Assembly (NCBI GenBank): GCA_903904855.1
Contig: CAIVEH010000247.1
Location: forward strand, 1-46,767
Reading direction: 5' to 3'
Source: an uncultured Bacteroidota bacterium
Lineage (GTDB): Bacteria; Bacteroidota; Bacteroidia; Chitinophagales; Chitinophagaceae
DNA: 46,767 nt
Below the pieces are notes generated by a model that was not told the origin of the DNA, ran no database searches, and saw nothing but the letters and a program-made list of their open reading frames with translations. Made by a program: the position numbers and the translations under genes. Below are positions 1 to 10,229 of this stretch, one piece after another (within the stretch, counting starts at the first letter, position 1; each line of letters begins with the position of its first letter).

Positions 1-2861
1 CCTGGTGCTACATTAGTAACACCTGATGGTGAAATACTGCCATTAGCTCCGGCTGTTGCAGTGATTGTATAATTATAAAAACTAGCGCTGATTGTATGAT
101 TTGCAGATACAGAGCTGAAAGTGTAAGTGCTGCCTGAGCCAACATTTGTACCGTCAACAACCACTTTGTCTATACCATAACCGCTTGCAGGAGTTATTGT
201 ATAAGTCTGGCTGCCACCATAATTTACTGTAGTACTTCCAGACGGAGAAACGCTTCCGTTGGCTCCGGCAGTTGCAGTAATTGTATATGTATTAATGGCA
301 AATGAAACGCTTATGGTATGATTGGCCGTAACTGAACTGAACGTATAGCTGCTAAGCGCGCCTACACTGCTGCCATCCACCACTACATTCGCTATATGGT
401 AACCTGTAGCTGGTGTCATAGCAAATGTCTTGTTTGAACCTTCGTTTACTGTTGTTGTGCCAGATGGAGTAATACTGCCATTCGACCCAGCCGATGCTAT
501 TATTGTATCTACCTTGATAAAGGTAGCGTGAATACAATGATTAGATGTAATAGAAGTGAATGTATAGGTTGATACTGTACCGGCATTGATACTGCTGTCA
601 ATCCATACTGTAAGTATATTATACCCTGTTGAAGGAGCAATGGTATAAGTATTGGTTGCTCCTCCGGTCAGTATTGTTGATGTCCAGATACCTGATGGCG
701 AGATCGTACCACCTGCATCGGCCCATGCTAATACAGCAGGCAACGGTGTAACAGTACCTGTTGATATGGTATTTGTAGTACCACACAAATTGGTAACTGT
801 ATAGGTAATATTAGTTGTTCCTGCTAATATTCCGGTTAATAGACCAGAAGAAGAACCGATTGAGGCTACAAGTGGGGCACTGCTGGTCCATGTACCTCCT
901 GTAGCAGTATCATACAACTGTATTGTCTGTCCCATCGCACAAGTAAAATTCGCCCCAAGCGAACTGGTTATAGTTTTGGCCGGATAATCAACAGTCATTA
1001 TTATATTATTACTTGTATCAGTAAATGCACTTCCGCATACAGGTGATACATATACTATACATCTGAAAGTATCATGATTTGAATAGGTGGTAGTAGTAAA
1101 AGTCCTGCCGGTTCCAACTGAAATATCCGTTCCGTTTTTCTGCCAATGATATACTTCACCTCCTGTAACAGATGAAAATGCCTTGAAAGATATAGGTGTT
1201 CCTGTACAAACATGCGCTCCGCCGCTATTTGTTATCTGAATGGCAATACTACCTGGAGATGAAACTACTCTTATTCTGTGGTCAGATCCTGCCTCAGCTA
1301 TAAAGAAATCTCCGTCAAGATCTGTTCCTATACCTGCAGGCAGCATAATTCCTGCAGCTGTTGCCGGGCCACCATCACCTGAATAAACACTTGTACCGTA
1401 CCCTGCTACGGTAGTAATAATTCCATTAATAAGATTTATGCGCCTGATTTTATTATCCGATTGATCGGATACATATAACATGGATGCCCCATCATATGCC
1501 AGACGTGCAGGTACATTCAATTGAGCTGTTGCAGCAGGACCACCATCTCCGAGTTGTCCTGCTGTACCTGTTCCGGCAATAGTTGTAATAATTCCAGAAG
1601 GATCAACTTTTCTGATACGATTATTTGATGCATCTGTGATATAGAAATTGCCATTAATGTCTATTTTAATATCCCTTGGTTGATATAAAAGTGCAGCGGT
1701 AGCCTGCCCGCCATCACCGCTGAAGCCACTAGCGCTGGTCGGGCTTCCGGCAAAATTTGAAATAATACCAGATGGGGTAATTTTACGAATCCTGTTATTA
1801 CCCTGATCTGCAAAATATAAATTACCTGAAGCATCTACAGCTAAACCAAGATTATTATACAATTGTGCTGCAGTTGCTGGGCCGTTATCTCCGCAGGTAG
1901 TGCAACCCGGAGCACCGGTAAGACCAGCAGCAGGACCGGCAATTGTACTTATTATTCCAGATGTATTGACTTTACGAATATTCGATGCACCTGTACTGCT
2001 GATGTAAATGTTACCTGAATTATCAACAATAACACCTCCTCCACTTGTCAGGTTCAATGAAACAGCTGAACTTGTTGCCGGGTTACCATCTCCTGTTGAG
2101 CCAAAATTCGGATAATATCCTGCAATCGTAGTCATTATACCTGAAGTGGATATTTTCTTAACTACACTTGCTGATGCATCACAGAAATATACGTTACCTG
2201 CAGTGTCAGATACCAGATCTCTCGGTCCCATTACCGGGCTATTAAAAGATGTTACACCGTTGCCAGCATTGACGTTTGATCCAGTACCTGCGTAAGTATA
2301 TATATTGCCAATGAACAAGCCAACATTCATAGGGAATGTAGCTGAGGCAGTACCACATGAGTTGGAGACAGTATAGGAGATAATATTTGAGCCTTTCCCG
2401 TTTCCGGTAACTACTCCTGAAGAATTTATTGTCGCAATAGAGTTACTTGAACTCCAGTTACCGGATGCTCCATTACTTGTCAAAGTAACAGTATTGCCGA
2501 TACATACATTCGATGGACCGGAAATTGTACCTGTAAATGCGACAACATTTACAGTAGCAACATCAGGTGTGCCAGTTCCTACAGTATAGGAAATAACTGC
2601 ATTTCCGCCTGTAACACCAGTAACAATACCGGTTGAGCCAACAGTGGCAACTGCAGTATTACTACTGCTCCAGACACCCCCAGAATTGGCGTCTGTCAGT
2701 GTCGTTGCAGATCCCTGACAAACAGACAATGACCCGGAGATCTGGGCCATTGAAGGCATACTGAAAAGCAAAACAAACAGCAAACTGATTGATGCATGCG
2801 CATACTTAGAATTTAATATCCATTTTGCAACTTTCGACAATGATCTCTGGCGATTTTTCAT
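1..2861 (-). CDS. Large modular secreted protein with BIG2-like, NHL and InlB-type repeats (3' end outside window)
   Basis: The frame is open from ATG 2861 to the window edge (953 codons), so the C-terminus is missing. It begins with a charged stretch and a hydrophobic core ending SMPSMAQ, a signal peptide (about residues 1-40). Next come two BIG2/Ig-like units, each with a VC and a later Cys or SCGT motif, then about six NHL units of the type GDGGPATAA...GNxYxxDxxNNRIRKI forming a propeller, an Ig-like segment, another BIG2-like unit and at least three tandem repeats resembling the divergent InlB B-repeat (ATAGANGSxSPSG). I infer a cell-surface or secreted adhesin-like protein; by analogy with its neighbours it probably ends in a T9SS sorting domain, which cannot be seen. 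An in-frame ATG at 2936 would add 25 residues; 2861 is preferred because it puts the hydrophobic core closer to the N-terminus. Confidence 0.85.
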   Translation of the reverse strand, partial: MKNRQRSLSKVAKWILNSKYAHASISLLFVLLFSMPSMAQISGSLSVCQGSATTLTDANSGGVWSSSNTAVATVGSTGIVTGVTGGNAVISYTVGTGTPDVATVNVVAFTGTISGPSNVCIGNTVTLTSNGASGNWSSSNSIATINSSGVVTGNGKGSNIISYTVSNSCGTASATFPMNVGLFIGNIYTYAGTGSNVNAGNGVTSFNSPVMGPRDLVSDTAGNVYFCDASASVVKKISTSGIMTTIAGYYPNFGSTGDGNPATSSAVSLNLTSGGGVIVDNSGNIYISSTGASNIRKVNTSGIISTIAGPAAGLTGAPGCTTCGDNGPATAAQLYNNLGLAVDASGNLYFADQGNNRIRKITPSGIISNFAGSPTSASGFSGDGGQATAALLYQPRDIKIDINGNFYITDASNNRIRKVDPSGIITTIAGTGTAGQLGDGGPAATAQLNVPARLAYDGASMLYVSDQSDNKIRRINLINGIITTVAGYGTSVYSGDGGPATAAGIMLPAGIGTDLDGDFFIAEAGSDHRIRVVSSPGSIAIQITNSGGAHVCTGTPISFKAFSSVTGGEVYHWQKNGTDISVGTGRTFTTTTYSNHDTFRCIVYVSPVCGSAFTDTSNNIIMTVDYPAKTITSSLGANFTCAMGQTIQLYDTATGGTWTSSAPLVASIGSSSGLLTGILAGTTNITYTVTNLCGTTNTISTGTVTPLPAVLAWADAGGTISPSGIWTSTILTGGATNTYTIAPSTGYNILTVWIDSSINAGTVSTYTFTSITSNHCIHATFIKVDTIIASAGSNGSITPSGTTTVNEGSNKTFAMTPATGYHIANVVVDGSSVGALSSYTFSSVTANHTISVSFAINTYTITATAGANGSVSPSGSTTVNYGGSQTYTITPASGYGIDKVVVDGTNVGSGSTYTFSSVSANHTISASFYNYTITATAGANGSISPSGVTNVAP

Positions 2862-2955
2862 AGATAATGATTTAGTATTGAAATATATTGGAGTTGGCTT
2901 TGCTACTGACAATTCAAGGAATGGTATATTTTTCATATCAATTTGAGTTAGAATT

Positions 2956-2963
2956 CAAAAATA
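2956..2963 (-). promoter_or_regulatory. Possible -7 box (TATTTTTG) of the large modular protein
   Basis: On the minus strand this reads TATTTTTG, an exact fit to the Bacteroidota -7 consensus TAnnTTTG, about 95 bp upstream of the 2861 start. A TTTG lies at 2988-2991, 24 bp away, wider than the usual spacing near 19, so the call is weak. Confidence 0.3.
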
Positions 2964-3391
2964 TAACCATTCTGGATCTATAAAGAACAAATGATATGGA
3001 TTGCGGTGGATTTGTAATGAACGGACGGCATTTTGATAGGAAGGACAGTAGGAATAAATAAAATAATAAAAATATGCAATAAAATATAGAACAAATATAA
3101 AAAATCAGATGCTTTTAGAAATATCAAAAATAATCCGGGTAGACTTTCAAATTGCACTCAAAATGAGGCTAGAAAAGCTAGAAGTAATTACGTATACGAT
3201 ATGTAAATATGAAATACAGGTATTTGGTAAATCAGATATTGCTATTTGTTCCTGAATAACCGGATAAAATTATCTTCAATTTAATATATAAAAAAGCTAA
3301 GGTCTTAAGCGGAAATTCAGGTAAAGAACCATGCCTGAAAGCTTAGTTCAGATATTATCAGTCAATAAGTATTGATTTTAAGCACAAAAAA
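2964..3391. other. Non-coding, AT-rich spacer
   Basis: No ORF with coding character is seen on either strand. The stretch is A/T-rich and separates the terminator of the GH108 gene from the promoter region of the large modular protein. No tRNA, repeat or clear structured RNA was recognised. Confidence 0.5.
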
Positions 3392-3434
3392 CCCGATCCA
3401 GGCAACTGTTTAAAACAGCTTCGCCGGGATCGGG
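3385..3434 (-). terminator. Rho-independent terminator of the GH108 gene
   Basis: An 8-bp inverted repeat CCCGATCC (3392-3399) / GGATCGGG (3427-3434) encloses a second small CTGTTT/AAACAG hairpin. On the minus strand the stem is followed by a T run (3385-3391). It lies about 45 bp after the stop codon of the minus-strand gene at 3481-4005. Confidence 0.8.
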
Positions 3435-3480
3435 TGTAAAATTTTTATTGAGAGGAATATTAAAAAAAGATACTAAACAA

Positions 3481-4005
3481 CTAAGCAAATGAGTTTGCCC
3501 GGTTGGTCCAGCCTTTTAAGAATTTCTGTTGCGAAGGATTCCTGGCAACAATATTTTCATAAAACTGGATTCTTGCAGCAATTAGTTTTGGCATCAATGT
3601 ATCTTCATCGGCGGCATTAACTGCATTAAGGGTCATTGGGCCAACGGCACCATCGGCAGTAACGCCAACTGCTGTCTGCAATGCCTTTACAGCCCATGCA
3701 CCTGAGTTGACATTCCAGTCAAAAGTAAAATTAGCTACCCGCTGACTGTTTACATGGTCCAGCTTGACGGTATCCCAGAAATTGGCTTTATAAAAACTTT
3801 CCACCAGGTTTTGCATGTTAGGATCTGCAATTGTCTGGTTATTTTTCAAGGGTTTATTGGCATCAACGATGCTCCAACCACCCCATTTAGGAAAATTCTT
3901 TCGTGTAATACCTGCATAGGTTTCACCACCTGTGTCGCCTGCAACATTTGCATATCCGCCTTCATTCTTCGCTATTAAGGGGAACGCCTGAGTAAAGTCT
4001 GCCAT
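3481..4005 (-). CDS. Glycoside hydrolase family 108 lysozyme-like protein with PG_binding_3 domain
   Basis: This 174-residue protein matches the phage-type GH108 / putative peptidoglycan hydrolase layout. An N-terminal catalytic domain carries the KNEGGY motif with the presumed catalytic Glu15, followed by GDTGGETYAGITRKNFPKW. A C-terminal domain (about 90-174) with ALQTAVGVTADGAVGPMTLNAVN is typical of PG_binding_3. The family cleaves the glycan backbone of peptidoglycan. There is no signal peptide or membrane segment, so export would need a holin or another route. No phage gene flanks it, and it has its own terminator, so it acts as a single-gene unit. It could be a domesticated endolysin, a toxin cargo or a cell-wall remodelling enzyme; the sequence does not decide. 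Confidence 0.85.
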   Translation of the reverse strand: MADFTQAFPLIAKNEGGYANVAGDTGGETYAGITRKNFPKWGGWSIVDANKPLKNNQTIADPNMQNLVESFYKANFWDTVKLDHVNSQRVANFTFDWNVNSGAWAVKALQTAVGVTADGAVGPMTLNAVNAADEDTLMPKLIAARIQFYENIVARNPSQQKFLKGWTNRANSFA

Positions 4006-4183
4006 TTGCTTGAATTTTAATTAGGTAAAAGATAAAATGATAGCTAAGGTAAATAAAAATCTAATTGTTCCAATTTATTTGAATCAGATTTTCCTGAGAT
4101 ATCAATAATGGTCACATTGACCTTAATCTCAAGGTTGCAAATGCTGGAATTCCGGTATTTTTAACCCAGATAAATTAAAATTG

Positions 4184-4191
4184 TACTTTCG
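4184..4191 (+). promoter_or_regulatory. Possible -7 box upstream of the BNR/PKD/LamG gene
   Basis: TACTTTCG is one mismatch from TAnnTTTG and ends 18 bp before the ATG at 4210. No convincing TTTG -33 element is seen. Confidence 0.35.
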
Positions 4192-4209
4192 TTTTATTAA
4201 TTGTTACTT

Positions 4210-7200
4210 ATGGGAAACATACTGGTTATCAGACAACTTAAAAGCAGCTTATTACTTTTAATGTTTTGTGTACTATTTATCTCTGAAGGTTTTTCGCAGA
4301 ACAGTAATCCTTTCAATTTACCTGCGGGATTGCCTGTTCCTGAATGGGTGTCCAAAACTGACTGGAATACGCCAAACGTTTATCAGATAGATTCGCTTAT
4401 AGATGTGTATAAATATGCTAAAGGAATTAAGCGTATGAGCCATGAAAATGAAGACGAAAATGGATTCAGGGAGGAGCCTTATATTACTGCCTATATCAGG
4501 TGGCGCAATAAAATGGCTCCGTTTATTCAGAATGACGGAACTGTAAAGTATGATCCGGACTATGCAAGGCAACAATTGCTGAATTCTATAGAGAATAATA
4601 ATGAAGGTGTTGCTGGTAAAAGAGGTGAGAAGATAACAACTGCTGCTAACTGGAATTTACTGGGCCCGATACAGACATATGCCGATAACAGCGGCGGGCT
4701 TGCCAATTCCCAGTCGAATGTTTATTGCATTGCCATAGCTCCATCCAATCCATCAGTGCTCTATGCAGCCACCGAGCCTGGAACTTTGTATAAAACAACA
4801 GATAAGGGACTGCATTGGGTGCCGGTTACATCGGGCTTATACAGTTGCCAGGCCAGTACTATCGCCATTGACCCCACAAATGCCAATATTGTGTATTGCT
4901 ATGATGCCATGACTAATACCATATTAAAGACTACTGATGGCGGAATAAACTGGCATGTGCTTTCGGGATATACTCATAGCGGAGGCAACAGGATGGTAGT
5001 ATCGCCTGTGTCGGGAAGGATACTGATAACCGGGAGTACTGCCATTTACTATTCGGATGATACAGGGGCTACATGGACACTGGCAGCCGGCAGTACAGGA
5101 GGTACATACGATATAGCCCTTGACCCGAATAGCCATGATACCGTATATGCCTCAGGTACTACACCCGGGCCTTATTTTATGCTGCTCCGCTCGGTTAATG
5201 GCGGTACCAGTTTTACGGATGTTACAGGTGGATTGACGGGCATCGGCACTGGTGGCTCAAGGCTTGGAGTAACTGTAGCTAACAGTAATTATGTGTATTG
5301 TGTGAACATTGGCGGCGCATCGGCACCCAGAATAATAAAAAGTACCGACAGAGGTCAGACGTGGAATATAACCGTAAGATCCAATGACTCTACAAGTCTT
5401 ACAGGAAACAACGACACCACATTGCTGGGCATGTCGAACGGACAGGGGTATTATGATCTGGATATTGTGGTAAACCCATTGAATGCAAATAATGTAATAG
5501 TAGGAACAACCACTACCTATAGATCAACAGATGGTGGTTTCAACTTCCGGCCAATAGGCGGCTATCATGGCAATTTCGGTATTCACCCGGATCTGCAGCA
5601 GGCAGTGGCCAATGGCAGTGATTGTTACCTGTCGACAGACGGCGGGGTAAATCACTCAACAGACTTTTTTTCTAACATAACCAACTGGACCATCCGGAAC
5701 AATAACATTGGCAATGCTGATTACTGGGGATTCGGGCAGGGATGGGATGAAGATATTGTAGTAGGCGGAAGGTATCATAATGGCGATGGCGCATTATTTG
5801 AAAATTACGGATCAGGCAATAGTTTGCGCCTGGGTGGTGGTGAAGATGCGACAGGACATGTATTCCACGGTTTCTCGCGTACTGTAGGTTTCAGAGATAT
5901 AGGAACACTTGTGCTGCCATTATCCCTCTCTGGATCAATTCATTGGGGCGCACCTCTGGCGCCCAATACCATGTGGCCGCAGGATGATTATTACGGTATG
6001 TTTTCAAGTAAACTCATGATTGATCCGCGTTACTCCAATGTTTTCTACCTGGGCCAGGGAAGTATATTATGGAAATCAAATAACAGCGGGGCTTCCTACT
6101 CTGCTTTGCATGATTTCGGCACCGGCCGCAAAGTGTGGCGCTTTGATATTGCCCGCAGCAATTATAAGGTGATATACGTGTGTGTCAGCAATGGCATTTA
6201 TAAAACCACGGATGGCGGAAGCACATGGCTCGCACTCAGCATTCCGGGTACATACCAGTACTATAATACCGATATAGTTATAGACCCGCTCAATGAGAAC
6301 AATGTTTATTTCTGTCAGGCCCAGGGTAGTGCAGCGCAAAAGGTGTTTTCATCAACAGATGGCGGCGCTATATGGACCAATATTACCGGGACAGTACTTA
6401 ATAATAAGGCAGTAGCATTTCTGCAATTTCAGGGCGGTACCAATGGCGGTGTTTATGCTTTTACTAACAGCAGGCCGTCGACGGTTTATTACAAGGATAA
6501 TACTATGAGCGACTGGATACCTTTTAGTAACGGTCTGCCACAAGGTCTTGAAGCAAGGGAAGGCGGGCTGATTTTTTACAGGGATAATAAAATGCGTCTT
6601 TGTGGTAATAACAGTATCTGGTCGACTCCTCTGTATTCTGTTGGTGCACCTGTTGCACAACCTAATGCCGACAGGCAGTATATAGGATGCAGCCATGATA
6701 CAGTTGATTTTTTTGATTATTCGATGAACGCATATGCATGGGCAACAAGAAAATGGACATTTCCCGGGGCATCATGGGTGAGCAGCGATACTGCGCTGAG
6801 GCCAAGGGTTACGTACCCAAGCCAGGGAGCTTATACTGTTTCACTCAAAATTACCAATGCGCTGGGACTGACTCATACACGGACAGTTGACAGTATGATC
6901 ATCTTCCTGAATGACCTTTGCGGACCTGATACAGTGGCAGGGCTTTGTGCGCAGATGAACGGTGATGGACATACCATTAACCTGGGCAATGTGAATATAA
7001 ACAGCAACAATTTTTCTATATCGTGCTGGGTGCAGCCCAAGGGTAACCAGAGCAGTTTCTCACAGCTTGTTTCGCACGATCAGTATCCGGGTTCAAATGG
7101 TTATGGCTTTGGCTTTGGGTACACATTTGCAGGATATACACCCAACCTGGAGCTTTGCTATACCGACAGCATTGTGAATTATGGTAACTACAGCGGCCTG

Positions 7201-8352
7201 ATATGCGACAGCACCAAATGGAACTTTATTGTACTGACTTATGCGCCTACGGGTGTAACCATGTATCTGAACGGCGTAGCATCGGTTGTGAATCCCGGCC
7301 CTATGCCGGCAATCAATCTTTCTACATCACCATTCTACCTCAACTTTGATGATAATGAAGGGCAGGGATCGAGATTTAATGGCAAAATTGATGAAGTGAA
7401 ATTTTATAACTACGCACTGAGCCAGGAAGATGTAAGAACTAAAATGCACCTGATACAAAGCAATGCACCAGCTGAGCCGGGACTGATAAAATACTTCCAG
7501 TTTAACCAGTATGATATTACCTCAGGCCTGCTGCACGATGCATTCGGGCAGTATGCTACCAATGTGCCCGCTGTAAACATAGCCCGGTCAACTGCACCAG
7601 TGGCTACTGGTACCGTATTCAGCAACCCGACAGTAAACAGCTCTGGGCTTAACAGCTTCCCTGCTGCTGATGTGAATTTGAATCTCGCATCTGGCGGCAC
7701 TTACCCTAATGGCGAGGTTGTGGCCTTTCATTTGCGAAGCAACCCCGATACCACTCCAGGTGGAAAGAGGATTGTACCCGGCTATTTTGTAATCAATAAT
7801 TTTGGAACCAATAACACAATTACCCTGCCCGACAGTATACTGATGAGCAATCTGCGCATAGATGCACCTACCTATGCTCCGGGAAACTTTAAACTCTATC
7901 AGAGGCCATTCGGCGCCTTTGGCAATACCTGGGGATCGGAGATCGACAGCGCATCAACCTTTAACTTTGCCATTAACCACAGCAGTCTTACCTGGAAAAA
8001 CAGTAACGTAACCAACCTGAGCAGTCAACTGGTAGTGGTGAACAATAATCCTAAAAATGTGGGAGTACCACAAGCGCAAAATCAGGACCACAGGCAGATA
8101 TCTGAACTATACCCTAATCCGGCAGGGGAGTGGAGCAGGATAGATATTCATTCATCCAATGCCCAGATTGCAGATGCTGTATTTACTGTTTATGATATGG
8201 ACGGAAAACAGCTACTCAAGGTATCGCAGGAGCTGAATAAAACAGATAATACAGTGATGCTTCATTTCCCACATTGGGCAGCAGGAAATTATGTGCTGAG
8301 TGTGGAGATAGGTGGGAATGTTGTTGGGGTGAGGAAGTTTGTAATGGAATAA
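4210..8352 (+). CDS. T9SS type-A sorted protein with BNR/Asp-box propeller, PKD and LamG domains
   Basis: The protein has 1380 residues from ATG 4210; an upstream TTG at 4201 is less likely. A signal peptide (about 1-30) ends at EGFSQ. The first 800 residues hold at least eight Asp-box-like motifs (TTDGGINW, DDTGATW, STDRGQTW, STDGGFNF, TTDGGSTW, STDGGAIW and others) as in sortilin/sialidase-type propellers; no sialidase active site was recognised. A PKD domain follows (about 820-900, AYTVSLKITN), then a LamG/concanavalin domain (about 915-1085, SISCWVQPKG and KIDEVKFYNYAL). The last 90 residues are a T9SS type-A sorting domain with ELYPNPAGEW and a terminal AAGNYVLSVEIGG...KFVME. Expected location is the outer surface or medium. 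It is probably an adhesin or glycan-binding protein; no enzyme activity can be assigned. Confidence 0.9.
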   Translation: MGNILVIRQLKSSLLLLMFCVLFISEGFSQNSNPFNLPAGLPVPEWVSKTDWNTPNVYQIDSLIDVYKYAKGIKRMSHENEDENGFREEPYITAYIRWRNKMAPFIQNDGTVKYDPDYARQQLLNSIENNNEGVAGKRGEKITTAANWNLLGPIQTYADNSGGLANSQSNVYCIAIAPSNPSVLYAATEPGTLYKTTDKGLHWVPVTSGLYSCQASTIAIDPTNANIVYCYDAMTNTILKTTDGGINWHVLSGYTHSGGNRMVVSPVSGRILITGSTAIYYSDDTGATWTLAAGSTGGTYDIALDPNSHDTVYASGTTPGPYFMLLRSVNGGTSFTDVTGGLTGIGTGGSRLGVTVANSNYVYCVNIGGASAPRIIKSTDRGQTWNITVRSNDSTSLTGNNDTTLLGMSNGQGYYDLDIVVNPLNANNVIVGTTTTYRSTDGGFNFRPIGGYHGNFGIHPDLQQAVANGSDCYLSTDGGVNHSTDFFSNITNWTIRNNNIGNADYWGFGQGWDEDIVVGGRYHNGDGALFENYGSGNSLRLGGGEDATGHVFHGFSRTVGFRDIGTLVLPLSLSGSIHWGAPLAPNTMWPQDDYYGMFSSKLMIDPRYSNVFYLGQGSILWKSNNSGASYSALHDFGTGRKVWRFDIARSNYKVIYVCVSNGIYKTTDGGSTWLALSIPGTYQYYNTDIVIDPLNENNVYFCQAQGSAAQKVFSSTDGGAIWTNITGTVLNNKAVAFLQFQGGTNGGVYAFTNSRPSTVYYKDNTMSDWIPFSNGLPQGLEAREGGLIFYRDNKMRLCGNNSIWSTPLYSVGAPVAQPNADRQYIGCSHDTVDFFDYSMNAYAWATRKWTFPGASWVSSDTALRPRVTYPSQGAYTVSLKITNALGLTHTRTVDSMIIFLNDLCGPDTVAGLCAQMNGDGHTINLGNVNINSNNFSISCWVQPKGNQSSFSQLVSHDQYPGSNGYGFGFGYTFAGYTPNLELCYTDSIVNYGNYSGLICDSTKWNFIVLTYAPTGVTMYLNGVASVVNPGPMPAINLSTSPFYLNFDDNEGQGSRFNGKIDEVKFYNYALSQEDVRTKMHLIQSNAPAEPGLIKYFQFNQYDITSGLLHDAFGQYATNVPAVNIARSTAPVATGTVFSNPTVNSSGLNSFPAADVNLNLASGGTYPNGEVVAFHLRSNPDTTPGGKRIVPGYFVINNFGTNNTITLPDSILMSNLRIDAPTYAPGNFKLYQRPFGAFGNTWGSEIDSASTFNFAINHSSLTWKNSNVTNLSSQLVVVNNNPKNVGVPQAQNQDHRQISELYPNPAGEWSRIDIHSSNAQIADAVFTVYDMDGKQLLKVSQELNKTDNTVMLHFPHWAAGNYVLSVEIGGNVVGVRKFVME

Positions 8353-8553
8353 AGCTTTAGTATGGAATCAAAATAAGAAACACCACTGGCTATCATGGTT
8401 ATCCGGGATGAGCCAGGGGAAAACAGATCAGCATTTTGGAATATCTGGGTTTTGTATTAATTTTATATTGTTTTGATGGTTTTGCTAACCTTTTAAAACA
8501 ATAATGCGTCTTATATATTACATACACTTTTTTAATTCTAAAACCATCTATTT

Positions 8554-9954
8554 ATGAGAAACCATTTATTTACCAATCTCTTTTACTCTCTAATAATCCT
8601 TGTAGCATGCACAAGCAGTGGACGTGCTCAGGGCATAATGACGACAATTGTAGGCGATAGTACAGCAGGCTATACAGGTGATGGAGCCGCAGCTCATCTG
8701 GCAAGGATAAATAAACCACACGACGTATGCATGGATGCCGCTGGCAACATGTATATCGCCGACATGGGCAATTATGTGATAAGAAAAATAACTAAAAGTA
8801 CTGGTATCATTACTACAATAGCCGGCAATGGTACGCAGGGCAGTGATGGCGATGGCGGCCATGCCACCAGTGCACATCTTATGGGGCCAGCTTACATATG
8901 CCTTGACAATGCCGGCAACTTATTCATCTCAGATGGCGGCGACCCGGTAATGGGCGTTGCCGGTGGCTATACTGTGAGAAAGCTTAATCTCGTAACTGGT
9001 ATCATCACTCGTGTGGCTGGTAATGGTATTCATGGTAACAACGGCGATGGCGGACCAGCCACTGCTGCTTGTTTGTCTGATCCGCAAGGTATCTGCACTG
9101 ACCCTGCAGGCAATCTGTACATAGCAGACTGGAGCGGAGCATGCATCCGTAAGGTAACCAAGGCTACAGGCATAATCTCTACTATAGCAGGCACCGGAGC
9201 AGCCGGCCACGCGGGGGATGGGGGGCCGGCAACAGCAGCAACACTGGAATCTCCACAGGCTATCTGTATCACACCAAATGGCGACCTGTACTTTTCAGAC
9301 CTGATGGGTGAATATATCAGGAAGGTTACTCCCACTACAGGCATTATATCAGCAGTAGCAGGAAATGGTGGCCTCTTCAGCGGCGATGGTGGCCCGGCCA
9401 TTTCGGCAGGACTTGGGAATGTTGATGGCCTTTGCTCAGACCAGCATGGCAATGTGTATTGCAACGAATGGAGCTGCTCGTGCAGAAAGATTGATCATAC
9501 TACAGGAATCATAAACATCCTAGCCGGCGACCCTGCCATAGATGGCTATAATGGCGATGGCGGCAGCGCCACAAGCATTTTAATGAACTGGCCAGCCGGA
9601 CTCTGTGTGGACCCGACAAACGGAAATATCATTATTGCCGATGCCAATAACCAGAGAATTAGAAACACCACACAGCCTGGATTTATAAGCAAAGCAGAAA
9701 CAAAGAACGTAACAATGCCAATGGCAGGTATCTATCCAAACCCATCCCGTGGCAGTTTTCTGATTACTACCTCCGAGGATCAGAAGTTCGCTGAGGTTAA
9801 CGTGCTCAATACTGCAGGTAATGTAATTTTCACTTCCATACTAAATAACACACAAACCATTATAGACCTCACGCAATACCCTGTAGGCATGTACTTTCTG
9901 CAGATCCAATCTGCGAAAGGAACTACTACACAAAAACTTATAGTGGTTCGGTAA
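8554..9954 (+). CDS. NHL-repeat T9SS cargo protein
   Basis: This 466-residue protein has a signal peptide ending SSGRAQG (about residue 26). About six NHL-type units follow, each with GDGG(P)AT then GNLYIADxxxxxIRKVT and a GIIxTIAGNG link, which should build one six-bladed beta-propeller. The C-terminal 75 residues, starting GIYPNPSRGSF and ending QKLIVVR, form a T9SS type-A sorting domain. It lies 201 bp after the BNR/PKD/LamG gene on the same strand and ahead of a strong terminator. NHL propellers bind proteins, RNA or glycans or act as lyases; no catalytic residue was recognised. It shares its repeat style with the genes at 1-2861 and 37983-39959, suggesting a paralogous family. Confidence 0.9.
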   Translation: MRNHLFTNLFYSLIILVACTSSGRAQGIMTTIVGDSTAGYTGDGAAAHLARINKPHDVCMDAAGNMYIADMGNYVIRKITKSTGIITTIAGNGTQGSDGDGGHATSAHLMGPAYICLDNAGNLFISDGGDPVMGVAGGYTVRKLNLVTGIITRVAGNGIHGNNGDGGPATAACLSDPQGICTDPAGNLYIADWSGACIRKVTKATGIISTIAGTGAAGHAGDGGPATAATLESPQAICITPNGDLYFSDLMGEYIRKVTPTTGIISAVAGNGGLFSGDGGPAISAGLGNVDGLCSDQHGNVYCNEWSCSCRKIDHTTGIINILAGDPAIDGYNGDGGSATSILMNWPAGLCVDPTNGNIIIADANNQRIRNTTQPGFISKAETKNVTMPMAGIYPNPSRGSFLITTSEDQKFAEVNVLNTAGNVIFTSILNNTQTIIDLTQYPVGMYFLQIQSAKGTTTQKLIVVR

Positions 9955-9974
9955 AGTATTCTTAAAGAATAATC

Positions 9975-10016
9975 ATCAAAATAAAAGCCCGCATTTCTGA
10001 GGGCTTTTATTTTGAT
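9975..10016. terminator. Bidirectional terminator after the NHL gene
   Basis: A perfect 16-bp inverted repeat (9975-9990 and 10001-10016, core AAAAGCCC/GGGCTTTT) with a 10-nt loop is A-rich on the left and T-rich on the right. It ends transcription of the plus-strand NHL gene. Confidence 0.85.
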
Positions 10017-10179
10017 ACAACAGTTTATATTACTCAAACCTTCTTAAACAGGCAATGGAAATGGATGCAGTTGAACTTTAGGATGGAATATTTATATACC
10101 ATTGTGAGTAATCCCATCCATACGTATAAACAACGACCTATAAATCTATCAGCTCAATAAAAGCATGTCTGATTAACAA

Positions 10180-10206
10180 CAGAAGCCGCTATATCAGCGG
10201 CTTCTG
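10180..10206 (-). terminator. Hairpin terminator of the kelch-lectin gene
   Basis: An 11-bp perfect stem (10180-10190 and 10196-10206, core GAAGCCGCT/AGCGGCTTC) with a 5-nt loop lies 24 bp beyond the stop of the minus-strand gene. The T tract beyond it is short (TTGTTAATC), so termination may be partial. Confidence 0.6.
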
Positions 10207-10229
10207 CTTGAAAATAATTATACTGAAAA

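Noticed and set aside
9030-9464. 144-codon minus-strand ORF in the NHL gene
   Set aside because: Antisense shadow of the Gly/Asp-rich NHL repeats.
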